Source: an uncultured Collinsella sp. (GTDB lineage: Bacteria > Actinomycetota > Coriobacteriia > Coriobacteriales > Coriobacteriaceae). From it: a stretch of DNA of 12,851 nt. Below the pieces are notes generated by a model. The model made no database searches. It was not told the DNA's origin and saw nothing but the letters and a program-made list of their open reading frames with translations. How positions within the stretch are numbered: position 1 is the stretch's first letter; each line of letters opens with the position of its first letter. The position numbers and the translations under genes were made by a program. The stretch spans positions 1-12,851 of the forward strand of contig CABVAY010000046.1 of the NCBI GenBank assembly GCA_902496455.1, in the 5' to 3' direction. Of this stretch, positions 7,128-12,851 are shown piece after piece.

Positions 7128-7246
7128 GGCCGCCAAGGCATTTGCTTCCAATTAACAACTGCATAGTCCCGTTTGAGCGCGTATACCGTGCCGGGGCCTT
7201 GCTGTCAAAATTCCCTGCGCGAGACCTGCGCAAGAAAGGATTCGCT

Positions 7247-8101
7247 ATGTCCGTCCGCATTATTACCGATTCCGCAAGCGATATGTCGCCGGCCGAGCAC
7301 CCAGCACTGGCCGTTTTGCCGCTGTCCGTCACCTTTGGCACCGATGTGTACATGGATGGCATCGACATCGATCACCAGCGCTTTTACGAGATGCTCGTGG
7401 AGCGCGATGAGCTGCCCAAGACCGGCCAGGTCAACCCGTACGCGTTTTCGCAGGCTATTGCCGAGGCGCGTGAGGCCGGCGACGAGGCGGTGATTATTAC
7501 CGTGGGCGCTAAGCTATCAGGCACCAATCAGAGTGCCCGTACCGCACTTGCCGAGGCGCCAGGTGGCGACGTGTTCGTGGTAGACAGCAACAACGTCACC
7601 CTGGGCGAGCGCGTCCTGGTCGAGTACGTGCTGCGCTTGGTGGACGAGGGCCACAGTGCAGCTCAGATCGCGGCGGCTGTCGAGGCCGTGCGCGACCGTG
7701 TGGTGGTTATCGGCCTGCTCGAGACGCTGGAGTACCTGGTGCGCGGCGGTCGCCTGTCTGCTGCGGCCGGCGCCGTGGGCACGCTGCTTAACGTAAAGCC
7801 CGTGGTGGCTGTCGAGGACGGCCTTATCGTGCAGCTGGGCAAGGCGCGCGGTTCCAAGAACGGCCGCAACCTGCTGAACCAAAAGGTCGAAAAGGCAGGC
7901 GGCATCGACTTTTCCATGCCGCTTGCACTGGGCTATACGGGCCTTTCGGATGCGGTGCTCAAGAAGTATGTCGAGGACAGCGCGGCGCTGTGGGCTGGCC
8001 ACACCGAGGGCGAACTGCCCGTTCACACCATCGGCGCCACCATCGGCACCCACGTAGGCCCCGGCGCCGTAGCCGTAGCCTTCTTCCAGCCCGCCAACTA
8101 A
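7247..8101 (+). CDS. DegV family fatty-acid-binding protein (FakB-like)
   Basis: DegV/FakB proteins bind a fatty acid and, in characterised systems, present it to the kinase FakA for phosphorylation. The 284 residues match family length. The N-terminal IITDSASDMS (5-14) carries the TDS motif. KLSGTNQSA (89-97) is the typical acyl-carboxylate-binding region. LETLEYLVRGGRLSAAAG (158-175), LLNVKPV (180-186) and the C-terminal GTHVGPGAVAVAF are all family hallmarks. The ATG at 7247 was chosen because AAGAAAGGA sits six bases upstream; the frame is open back to 7142 but that part looks unlike the family. TATACC (7182-7187) is a weak candidate -10. No FakA partner lies in this window. Confidence 0.92.
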   Translation: MSVRIITDSASDMSPAEHPALAVLPLSVTFGTDVYMDGIDIDHQRFYEMLVERDELPKTGQVNPYAFSQAIAEAREAGDEAVIITVGAKLSGTNQSARTALAEAPGGDVFVVDSNNVTLGERVLVEYVLRLVDEGHSAAQIAAAVEAVRDRVVVIGLLETLEYLVRGGRLSAAAGAVGTLLNVKPVVAVEDGLIVQLGKARGSKNGRNLLNQKVEKAGGIDFSMPLALGYTGLSDAVLKKYVEDSAALWAGHTEGELPVHTIGATIGTHVGPGAVAVAFFQPAN

Positions 8102-8110
8102 CCGACCTGC

Positions 8111-8155
8111 CATAAACCACCACAAAGGTGCCTGTCCCCTTTGCGGTGGTTTATG
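8111..8155 (+). terminator. Hairpin terminator after the DegV gene
   Basis: The 16-base arms (8111-8126 and 8140-8155) pair with a single A-C mismatch around the loop GGTGCCTGTCCCC (8127-8139). CTTTT follows. The same A-C mismatch occurs in the copy at 8519-8559, suggesting shared ancestry of these two copies. Confidence 0.75.
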
Positions 8156-8181
8156 CTTTTCAGGGTGGAAGGGAGCGAGCA

Positions 8182-8502
8182 ATGGCGTCTGAGGGCTTTT
8201 TTGAGCGGGTGTACGAGGTAGTCGAGCAGATCCCTGAGGGGATGGTCGCCACGTATGGTCAGGTGGCGCTGCTTGCCGGTCGTCCACGAAGCGCGCGGTA
8301 CGTGGGGTATGCGTTGCACAGCAATCCGCGCCCCGGCGAGATTCCCTGTCACCGCGTGGTGTTTGCCGACGGGCGCATATGCGAGGGTTTTGCTTTTGGC
8401 GGCCCCGATGCTCAGCGTGAGCTCTTAATGGGGGAGGGCGTGACGTTTACCGATCCCATGCACGTCGATCTGGGCGCCTGTCGCTGGCCTGCCGGACTCT
8501 AA
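8182..8502 (+). CDS. Minimal MGMT-type DNA alkyltransferase domain protein
   Basis: This 106-residue protein consists only of the DNA-binding/active-site domain of O6-alkylguanine-DNA alkyltransferases. IPEGMVATYGQVA (17-29) carries the conserved Tyr25. SARYVGYAL (37-45) carries the likely arginine finger Arg39. IPCHRVV (54-60) keeps the acceptor Cys56. Alkyltransferase-like proteins (ATL) have the same size but usually replace this Cys with Trp or Ala, so this one may still transfer alkyl groups. Family function is direct reversal or flagging of O6-alkylguanine in DNA. The ATG at 8182 follows a GGAAGGGAG ribosome site; the frame is open upstream through the preceding hairpin, which is not coding. 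It ends at another hairpin terminator. Confidence 0.85.
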   Translation: MASEGFFERVYEVVEQIPEGMVATYGQVALLAGRPRSARYVGYALHSNPRPGEIPCHRVVFADGRICEGFAFGGPDAQRELLMGEGVTFTDPMHVDLGACRWPAGL

Positions 8503-8518
8503 CAGCTCCGCCATGGCC

Positions 8519-8559
8519 AAAACCACCACAAAGGTGCCTTTCCCCTTTGCGGTGGTTTT
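8519..8559 (+). terminator. Hairpin terminator after the MGMT-type gene
   Basis: AAAACCACCACAAA (8519-8532) pairs with 8546-8559 with one A-C mismatch around the 13-nt loop GGTGCCTTTCCCC. The right arm ends in TTTT. It lies 17 bases after the stop codon. Confidence 0.75.
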
Positions 8560-8837
8560 CCATTGCAGGTTTACCGGAGCTAACTTATGGAGAAGGTATG
8601 GCGGCGCATATTGACGCTAGAAAGTAAACCTCGGTGAACTATATTGGTTTCAGCAACGGAGCAGGCAATAGGCGATGAAAAAGCCTGCCCTGTTGAGTTT
8701 GATTCGCATTCCTCCCCTCTGTGCGATTCAACGGTGTACTTCGGGAACAGGCCCGCTGGCAACTAACTGCCAGCGGGCCTGTTCCTGTTTCGGTGAGGAT
8801 TCAGCCTCACCGTCTATGTTGTGCGAAAGCGCTTTGC
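8560..8837. other. Non-coding zone with several dyads
   Basis: No credible gene is seen in these 278 bp. Dyads include AGGTTTAC (8567-8574) with GTAAACCT (8624-8631). CAACGGAGCAGGC (8654-8666) pairs with GCCTGCCCTGTTG (8683-8695) at 11 of 13 positions. GATTCGCA (8701-8708) pairs with TGCGATTC (8722-8729) at 7 of 8. The larger hairpins at 8743-8812 are listed separately. The zone lies between the end of the plus-strand genes and the convergent end of trpS, so it may carry terminators or a structured RNA. Confidence 0.5.
8743..8812. terminator. Tandem strong hairpins downstream of trpS
   Basis: GAACAGGCCCGCTGGCA (8745-8761) pairs perfectly with 8768-8784 across the 6-nt loop ACTAAC, and one more G-C pair flanks it. 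A second perfect hairpin follows: CGGTGAGG (8791-8798) with CCTCACCG (8805-8812). They lie 26 bases past the trpS stop and could end transcripts from either side. Neither has a clear T-run after it, so a terminator role is inferred from stability and position. Confidence 0.5.
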
Positions 8838-9887
8838 CTAGTACACCATGCCCATGGCGTCCTGAACCTCTGCCAGGGTCTGCTCGGCGATCTCGTTGGC
8901 GCGACGGTTGCCCTCGTGCAGCACGTCCTTCACGTAATCCAGATCGTTCTCGTAGCGCTGGCGACGCTCGCGGATAGGTGCGAAGTACTCGTTGACGGCC
9001 TCGGTCACGTACTTCTTGAGCTGGCCGGAGCCGCCCATGCCAATCTCCTCGGCAATTTCGACCTCGGAGCGACCGGTGCAGATGGCGGCCGTCGAAAGCA
9101 AACCGGACACGCCGGGGCGGTTCTCGGGATCGAACGTGATCATGCGCTCGGAGTCGGTCTGGCTCTTCTTGATGCGCTTGGCCGTCTCCTCGGCGGTCAT
9201 CGAAATATTGATGGCGTTGCCGTAGCTCTTGCTCATCTTGCGACCGTCAAGGCCGGGCAGTAGCGGGGTCTCGGACAGCAGTGCCTCGACCTCGGGGAAC
9301 ACCTTGCCGTAGCGGTTGTTAAAGCGGCGGGCGATGGTACGGGTGAGCTCGATGTGCGGCAGCTGGTCACGACCGACGGGCACCACGTTGCCCTTGCAGA
9401 ACAGGATGTCGCAGGCCTGATGCACCGGGTATGTGAGCAGAAGGCCGGTAAGCTCATGGCCCGAGGCCTCCATCTCGGCCTTGACGGTGGGGTTGCGCGC
9501 CAGCTCGGCCTCGGACACCAGCGACAGGAACGGCAGCATGAGCTGGTTGGCGGCGGGCACGGCGGAGTGCGCGTAGATCATGGTCTTGTCGGGATCGATA
9601 CCGCAGGCAAGGTAGTCCATGACCATGTTGTACACGTTGTCCTGGATGTGCTCGGTCGTGTCGCGGTCAGTGATGACCTGGTAGTCGGCGATGAGCACGT
9701 TGGTCTTGGCGCCCATGTTCTGCAGTTCAACACGGCCCTTGAGGGTGCCGAAGTAGTGACCTAGGTGCAAGCGTCCGGTCGGGCGGTCGCCGGTGAGCAT
9801 GGTGAACTTCTCAGGCGTCTTTGCCAGACCCTCGCGAATGGCGTTGCTCTTTTGCAGCGCGACTTCGTAGCTGTTCTCGTTTGGCAT
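8838..9887 (-). CDS. trpS: Tryptophanyl-tRNA synthetase
   Basis: This cytosolic class I synthetase charges tRNA-Trp with tryptophan using ATP. The 349 residues compare with 334 in E. coli. The HIGH-type signature is PTGRLHLGHYFG (36-47), with HLGH at 41-44. The KMSKS loop is in LDGRKMSKSYGNAI (213-226), with KMSKS at 217-221. Residues 148-185 (GLLLTYPVHQACD; GRDQLPHIELTR) match the family's tryptophan pocket and dimer region. The ATG at 9887 was chosen for the GGAG five bases upstream; the frame stays open to 10031 but that extension looks random. No T-box, tryptophan leader peptide or clear promoter was seen in the 159 bases before it. The gene upstream on the same strand ends at 10047. Confidence 0.95.
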   Translation of the reverse strand: MPNENSYEVALQKSNAIREGLAKTPEKFTMLTGDRPTGRLHLGHYFGTLKGRVELQNMGAKTNVLIADYQVITDRDTTEHIQDNVYNMVMDYLACGIDPDKTMIYAHSAVPAANQLMLPFLSLVSEAELARNPTVKAEMEASGHELTGLLLTYPVHQACDILFCKGNVVPVGRDQLPHIELTRTIARRFNNRYGKVFPEVEALLSETPLLPGLDGRKMSKSYGNAINISMTAEETAKRIKKSQTDSERMITFDPENRPGVSGLLSTAAICTGRSEVEIAEEIGMGGSGQLKKYVTEAVNEYFAPIRERRQRYENDLDYVKDVLHEGNRRANEIAEQTLAEVQDAMGMVY

Positions 9888-10046
9888 GATTGCTCCTAAC
9901 GTATGCGTATTGGTCAAGATGATAACGCGTTTATTGGAGGGGCGGGGCGTAAGTAGACGAGGGGCGGGAGAGGGGTGGCTTGTGCGATGGGCGCGGCGCG
10001 GCCGCGCTTGGCCAACGGTGCCTTGGCACATCCTCGGCAGCTTGCC

Positions 10047-11246
10047 CTAGAGCTTGTGGTGGCGCTCTTCTTTGCGCTCCTCGGCTGCCTGCTCCTCCTG
10101 CTTAAAGGCGGGGTCGTCGGGGGTGACGAGCTCGTCCTCGTGCGTGCGCTTGTTGTAATGGTGGCGCAGCACGGGCTCAAACAGATGTAGATGCTTGGCA
10201 AAGGCCGCCGAGCCAATGGCGAGCACGGTAAAGATGAGCACGCGCATGGGCACCTCGACCTGGTTAATCGCGGCGGCGCCGGCCGAAAGCATGATGCACC
10301 AGGCATAGATGAGCAGCACGGCCTGTTTTTGGTTGTAGCCTTTTTGGATCAGGCGGTGGTGGATGTGGCCCTTGTCGGCCTGCCCGATGCTAATGTGGGC
10401 GCGCTTGCGGCGCGCAATGGCGCTAAACGTGTCGATGATGGGCACGCCGGCAACGATGAGCGGGATGATAAGCGAGGTGAGTGCGGCGGTGCGGCTCACG
10501 TTGAGCAGCGAGATGGAGCCCAGCGCAAAGCCCAGCAGCAGCGACCCCGAGTCGCCCAAGAAGATGCTTGCGGGGTTGAAGTTGTAGTGCAAAAAGGCTA
10601 GACAGGCGCCAAAGAGCGCAATAGAGAGCGCGGCGGCGTCGATGCGGCCCGAGAGCACGGCCATCGAGAACATGGTGAACGACGCGATGCCGCAGATGCC
10701 CGTGGCCAAGCCGTCGAGGCCGTCGATGAGGTTAATGATGTTGGTGAATGCCACCAGATAGATCACGGTGATGGGGTAGGCGAGCCATCCGAGCATGATC
10801 TCGCCGGGGGCAAACGGGTTGACGATGACGCCGATTTTTAGGCCGCCGATACAGGCGATAAGCGCGGCGAGGACCTGGCCGGCCAGCTTTTGCTTGGGCG
10901 TGAGCTGGAAGACGTCGTCGATAGCGCCGGTCGCAAAGATGACGGTAAAGGAGAGTGCCAGCATGGGATAGCTAATGTGAAGGCGCGGGTGCGGCACCAA
11001 AACGGGCGGCCAGCCCAGGTACCAGGTGCCTAGGATTTGCACAATGCAGGCAACGACCAGGCCCAAAAACACCGCCGTTCCGCCCAAACGCGGGATGGGC
11101 TTGGTGTTGATGCGGCGCTTAGAAGGATAGTCGACGGCATCGAGCTTAATTGCCAAGCGCTTGACCAGGGGCACCGCGAGGAAGGTCGTGATAAAGGCCG
11201 CCGCTGCCACGCATAGGTACGGTATGTAGCTCGGGGATGAAGCCAT
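10047..11246 (-). CDS. Polyprenyl-phosphate GlcNAc-1-phosphate transferase (WecA/TagO type)
   Basis: This membrane enzyme of the MraY/WecA superfamily transfers a sugar-1-phosphate, usually GlcNAc-1-P, from a UDP-sugar to undecaprenyl phosphate, starting a cell-wall glycan. The 399 residues include about ten or eleven membrane helices. Catalytic motifs are KPIPRLGG (49-56), GAIDDV (107-112, Asp110-Asp111), NIINLIDGLDGLA (169-181, Asp175 and Asp178) and FLGDSGS (229-235). The HIHHRL motif (294-299) is typical of WecA/TagO rather than MraY. The C-terminal 30 residues form a charged Glu/Lys/His tail. ATG at 11246 is preferred over TTG at 11264; neither has a strong ribosome site. Exact sugar is inferred. 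Confidence 0.88.
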   Translation of the reverse strand: MASSPSYIPYLCVAAAAFITTFLAVPLVKRLAIKLDAVDYPSKRRINTKPIPRLGGTAVFLGLVVACIVQILGTWYLGWPPVLVPHPRLHISYPMLALSFTVIFATGAIDDVFQLTPKQKLAGQVLAALIACIGGLKIGVIVNPFAPGEIMLGWLAYPITVIYLVAFTNIINLIDGLDGLATGICGIASFTMFSMAVLSGRIDAAALSIALFGACLAFLHYNFNPASIFLGDSGSLLLGFALGSISLLNVSRTAALTSLIIPLIVAGVPIIDTFSAIARRKRAHISIGQADKGHIHHRLIQKGYNQKQAVLLIYAWCIMLSAGAAAINQVEVPMRVLIFTVLAIGSAAFAKHLHLFEPVLRHHYNKRTHEDELVTPDDPAFKQEEQAAEERKEERHHKL

Positions 11247-11317
11247 GAATCTAAAAACCGCCAAGCGTCGAAGGAAAAGGTCAGAAGAACGCCATGCGCA
11301 AAGGGCATAGCCGAACC

Positions 11318-11323
11318 ATAATA
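11318..11323 (-). promoter_or_regulatory. Candidate -10 box for the WecA/TagO gene
   Basis: TATTAT on the minus strand lies 72 bases before the ATG. The -35 position is poor. The dyad GTGCA-N6-TGCAC (11338-11353) overlaps the expected -35 region and could be an operator. No gene is seen between this site and the RNA gene at 11477. Confidence 0.3.
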
Positions 11324-11475
11324 CTCGACCAAGGGGGGTGCATGTAATTGCACGCAGCGATAATCACGCGCTTACCAGATATTGGGATGTTGTCGATGGC
11401 TTGTAGGGATGCCGGCGGGAATCCATATGGACCGTAATGGTGATTTTCGGCAAAAGAAAACCACCCCCCACGTTA

Positions 11476-11505
11476 CGAAAATGAACCCACCTAAAACAGG
11501 TGGGT
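11476..11505 (-). terminator. Intrinsic terminator of the 6S-like RNA
   Basis: On the minus strand ACCCACCT (11505-11498) pairs perfectly with AGGTGGGT (11492-11485) across a 5-nt loop, and TCATTTTC follows. Confidence 0.75.
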
Positions 11506-11636
11506 GCCCTCATCGACTGTTCCAGCGTCCTTAACAACGAAGGATACCTGTACTAGGTACGACTGTGTGGGCTCCCTAAATAAACGCGACGGTTCACCCA
11601 GTTGCTCCGCGGGGGGCGGAATACCTACATCATAAA
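11477..11636 (-). ncRNA. ssrS: Probable 6S RNA
   Basis: Read on the minus strand, this stretch resembles what I remember of 6S RNAs from Clostridia and related groups: GTTTATTTAGGGAGCCC, then ACAGGTATCC, AAGGACGCT and AGTCGATGAGGGCACCCACC near the 3' end. 6S RNA binds sigma-A RNA polymerase by imitating an open promoter. Hairpins visible include TCCGC/GCGGA near the 5' end, TACCT/AGGTA, and TCCTT/AAGGA. TGGGTG can pair with CACCCA to close the long duplex. The 3' end is a terminator, ACCCACCT/AGGTGGGT, followed by a T-rich run. The 5' end is uncertain: TATGAT (11634-11629) or ATAAAG (11648-11643) could be the -10 box. The identification is from memory of motifs, not a covariance search. Confidence 0.6.
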
Positions 11637-11659
11637 GCGGCACTTTATCGATTCCAGTC

Positions 11660-11688
11660 TTGACATTACAAAAATCGTGTCGGACGAT
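11660..11688 (+). promoter_or_regulatory. Candidate promoter for the radical SAM gene
   Basis: A perfect TTGACA (11660-11665) is followed after 17 bases by GACGAT (11683-11688), a weak -10 box. It lies 84 bases before the ATG. It overlaps the TTGTAA (11671-11666) candidate -35 of the divergent 6S-like gene, so the two may compete for polymerase. Confidence 0.4.
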
Positions 11689-11771
11689 TACGGCGCCTTG
11701 GGCTCGAGCCGTCTGTGGGGTTGATCCCTTTACGTTTGAGCTGCTGAATCGTTGTTTTGGAGCATGGTTTT

Positions 11772-12710
11772 ATGCCGACGTCGTTGACCGAACTTTTTTC
11801 GCCCGCCTGCCATTTGTGTCCGCGCCGTTGCGGTGCGGCGCGCGATGAGGGCGCGCACGGCGTCTGCGGTGCTAACGACACGCTCAAGGTGGCCCGCGCC
11901 GCGCTTCATATGTGGGAGGAGCCGCCTATCTCGGGCGAGGCCGGTTCGGGCACGATCTTCTTTAGCGGCTGCTCGCTCAAATGTATCTACTGCCAGAACC
12001 ACGAGATCTCGACCGGCAATTTTGGCCTTGAGATTTCGCCTGAGCGCCTGGTCGAGATTATGCTGGAACTGCAGGACCAGGGTGCCAACAACATCAATTT
12101 GGTGACGGCGACGCACTATGCGCACCTGTTGCCTGCCGCGATTGCCGCGGCACGGGCGCGCGGACTGGTTATCCCAATCGTCTACAACACGAGTGGTTAC
12201 GAGCGCGCGAGTGCCGTGGCGGCGCTGGGCGACCTGGTCGATGTGTGGCTCACCGACTTTAAATATGCCGATGCCGGGCTTGCGCAGTCGCTCTCCCATA
12301 TAAAGGATTACCCGCGTGTGGCCGTGTCGGGTCTGGCCCAGATGGCGCGCGAGATCGAGCGCCGCGGGGGAGAGTTGGTGGACGAGGACGGGCTTATGAA
12401 GCGTGGCATGATCGTGCGTCACTTGGTGCTTCCGGGGCATGCAGACGATTCGTGTCGCGTGCTGGACCTGGTGTGGCAGACGGTGGGCGACGTGCCGATC
12501 TCGGTTATGAACCAGTACACGCCCAATGCGCTCATGCGCGAGCAGGGCGGCGACCTGGCACGCGCCGTGACGCGCGAGGAGTACGAGCAGGTGCTCGACC
12601 ATGCCGACGACCTGGGCTTTACGACGATGTTCTGGCAAGAGGGCGGCGCGGTAGACGAGAGCTTCACCCCGGCCTTCGACACCACCGGTGTTCTTACCAG
12701 CGCAAAGTAG
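11772..12710 (+). CDS. Radical SAM protein, PflX-like (COG1313)
   Basis: The 312-residue protein has the radical SAM motif CSLKCIYC (Cys67, Cys71, Cys74), which binds a 4Fe-4S cluster and S-adenosylmethionine. It matches the PflX group related to pyruvate formate-lyase activating enzymes. An N-terminal cysteine set precedes it: CHLCPRRC plus GVCG (Cys13, 16, 20, 32), which could hold another metal or cluster. Other conserved-looking parts are NINLVTATHY, PIVYNTSGY, DVWLTDFKY, RHLVLPGH and MNQYTPN. The substrate is unknown; no obvious glycyl-radical partner lies in the window. The ATG at 11772 has GGAG nine bases upstream; TTG at 11757 is a less likely start. Expected location is the cytosol. 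Confidence 0.85.
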   Translation: MPTSLTELFSPACHLCPRRCGAARDEGAHGVCGANDTLKVARAALHMWEEPPISGEAGSGTIFFSGCSLKCIYCQNHEISTGNFGLEISPERLVEIMLELQDQGANNINLVTATHYAHLLPAAIAAARARGLVIPIVYNTSGYERASAVAALGDLVDVWLTDFKYADAGLAQSLSHIKDYPRVAVSGLAQMAREIERRGGELVDEDGLMKRGMIVRHLVLPGHADDSCRVLDLVWQTVGDVPISVMNQYTPNALMREQGGDLARAVTREEYEQVLDHADDLGFTTMFWQEGGAVDESFTPAFDTTGVLTSAK

Positions 12711-12718
12711 TGCGTTCG

Positions 12719-12757
12719 TCGATGATTTTTCTGGGACGGGGATAAAAAAATCATCGA
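12719..12757. repeat. AT-rich hairpin of the 13-nt-loop family after the radical SAM gene
   Basis: TCGATGATTTTT (12719-12730) pairs with 12746-12757, and a G-T pair can close the loop. On the minus strand the loop is TATCCCCGTCCCA, again 13 nt with GTCCC at the same place. It lies nine bases after the stop codon and may end transcription on either strand because of its T and A runs. The last 94 bases of the window hold no recognisable gene. Confidence 0.65.
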
Positions 12758-12851
12758 GAGGATCGCCTGTTCGAAAAGTTGCCAAAATAGCCGCACGGTT
12801 GATTTCCGATCTCAGCCGAACACATTGAGCGGATAGGCCATTCCCGCAGTT

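Noticed and set aside
7111..7224. 12-bp direct repeat CCCTGCGCGAGA at 7111 and 7213
   Set aside because: It is short, GC-rich and partly inside the MarR coding end; chance similarity is the simplest reading.
7517..8287. Minus-strand frame of 256 codons opposite the DegV gene
   Set aside because: It crosses a terminator hairpin and a gene boundary on the other strand and shows no domain.
9888..10046. Tryptophan-responsive leader before trpS
   Set aside because: No run of Trp codons, T-box or attenuator hairpin was found; only a lone TATCAT-like box without a -35.
11690..11712. ACGGC/GCCGT hairpin with a 13-nt loop before the radical SAM gene
   Set aside because: The loop length matches the hairpin family but it lacks the GTCCC core and the stem is only 5 bp.
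11730..12785. Long minus-strand open frame (351 codons) opposite the radical SAM gene
   Set aside because: It is antisense to a gene with clear radical SAM motifs and its translation is rich in His, Arg and Gln with no domain pattern, as expected of a GC-rich shadow frame.

Overview
The window looks like chromosomal DNA from a high-GC anaerobic actinobacterium of the Coriobacteriia, most likely a Collinsella. This rests on protein style, GC-rich codon use, and short hairpin repeats with a GGTGCCTGTCCCC-type loop, which I associate with that genus from memory. No database search was possible.

Layout: (1) 1-284 has no gene but holds a 123-bp element with perfect 18-bp inverted ends. (2) 285-1858, minus strand, is a polysaccharide-type membrane flippase gene broken by a one-base frameshift. 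(3) 2039-3610, plus, encodes an LctP-family lactate permease, divergent from the flippase. It is followed by a tandem array of hairpin repeats. (4) 3889-5559, plus, encodes ATP-dependent PEP carboxykinase, preceded by a 16-bp perfect palindrome. (5) A promoter, a structured leader and an intrinsic terminator (5614-5748) lie just before a B3/B4-domain (tRNA-editing-like) protein. (6) Next on the plus strand come a MarR regulator, a DegV/FakB-type lipid-binding protein and a minimal MGMT-type alkyltransferase. (7) A 278-bp non-coding zone with strong dyads separates these from trpS. (8) trpS and a WecA/TagO-type polyprenyl-phosphate sugar-1-phosphate transferase lie on the minus strand. (9) A probable 6S RNA gene (minus) diverges from a PflX-like radical SAM protein (plus) whose coding region ends at 12710.

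Most genes are housekeeping or core metabolic: lactate transport, PEP/oxaloacetate interconversion, fatty-acid handling, DNA repair, tryptophan charging and envelope glycan initiation. They look like single-gene units rather than one operon. WecA/TagO and the broken flippase could both serve envelope glycan assembly, but they are 8 kb apart.

The most distinctive signal is in the intergenic DNA. At least eight hairpins with four unrelated stem sequences all carry a loop of exactly 13 nt with the pattern N7-GTCCCC or a near variant, in either orientation. They lie downstream of stop codons. Constant loop length and loop core combined with variable stems suggests a family of small mobile or protein-recognised hairpins, some of which have become terminators.
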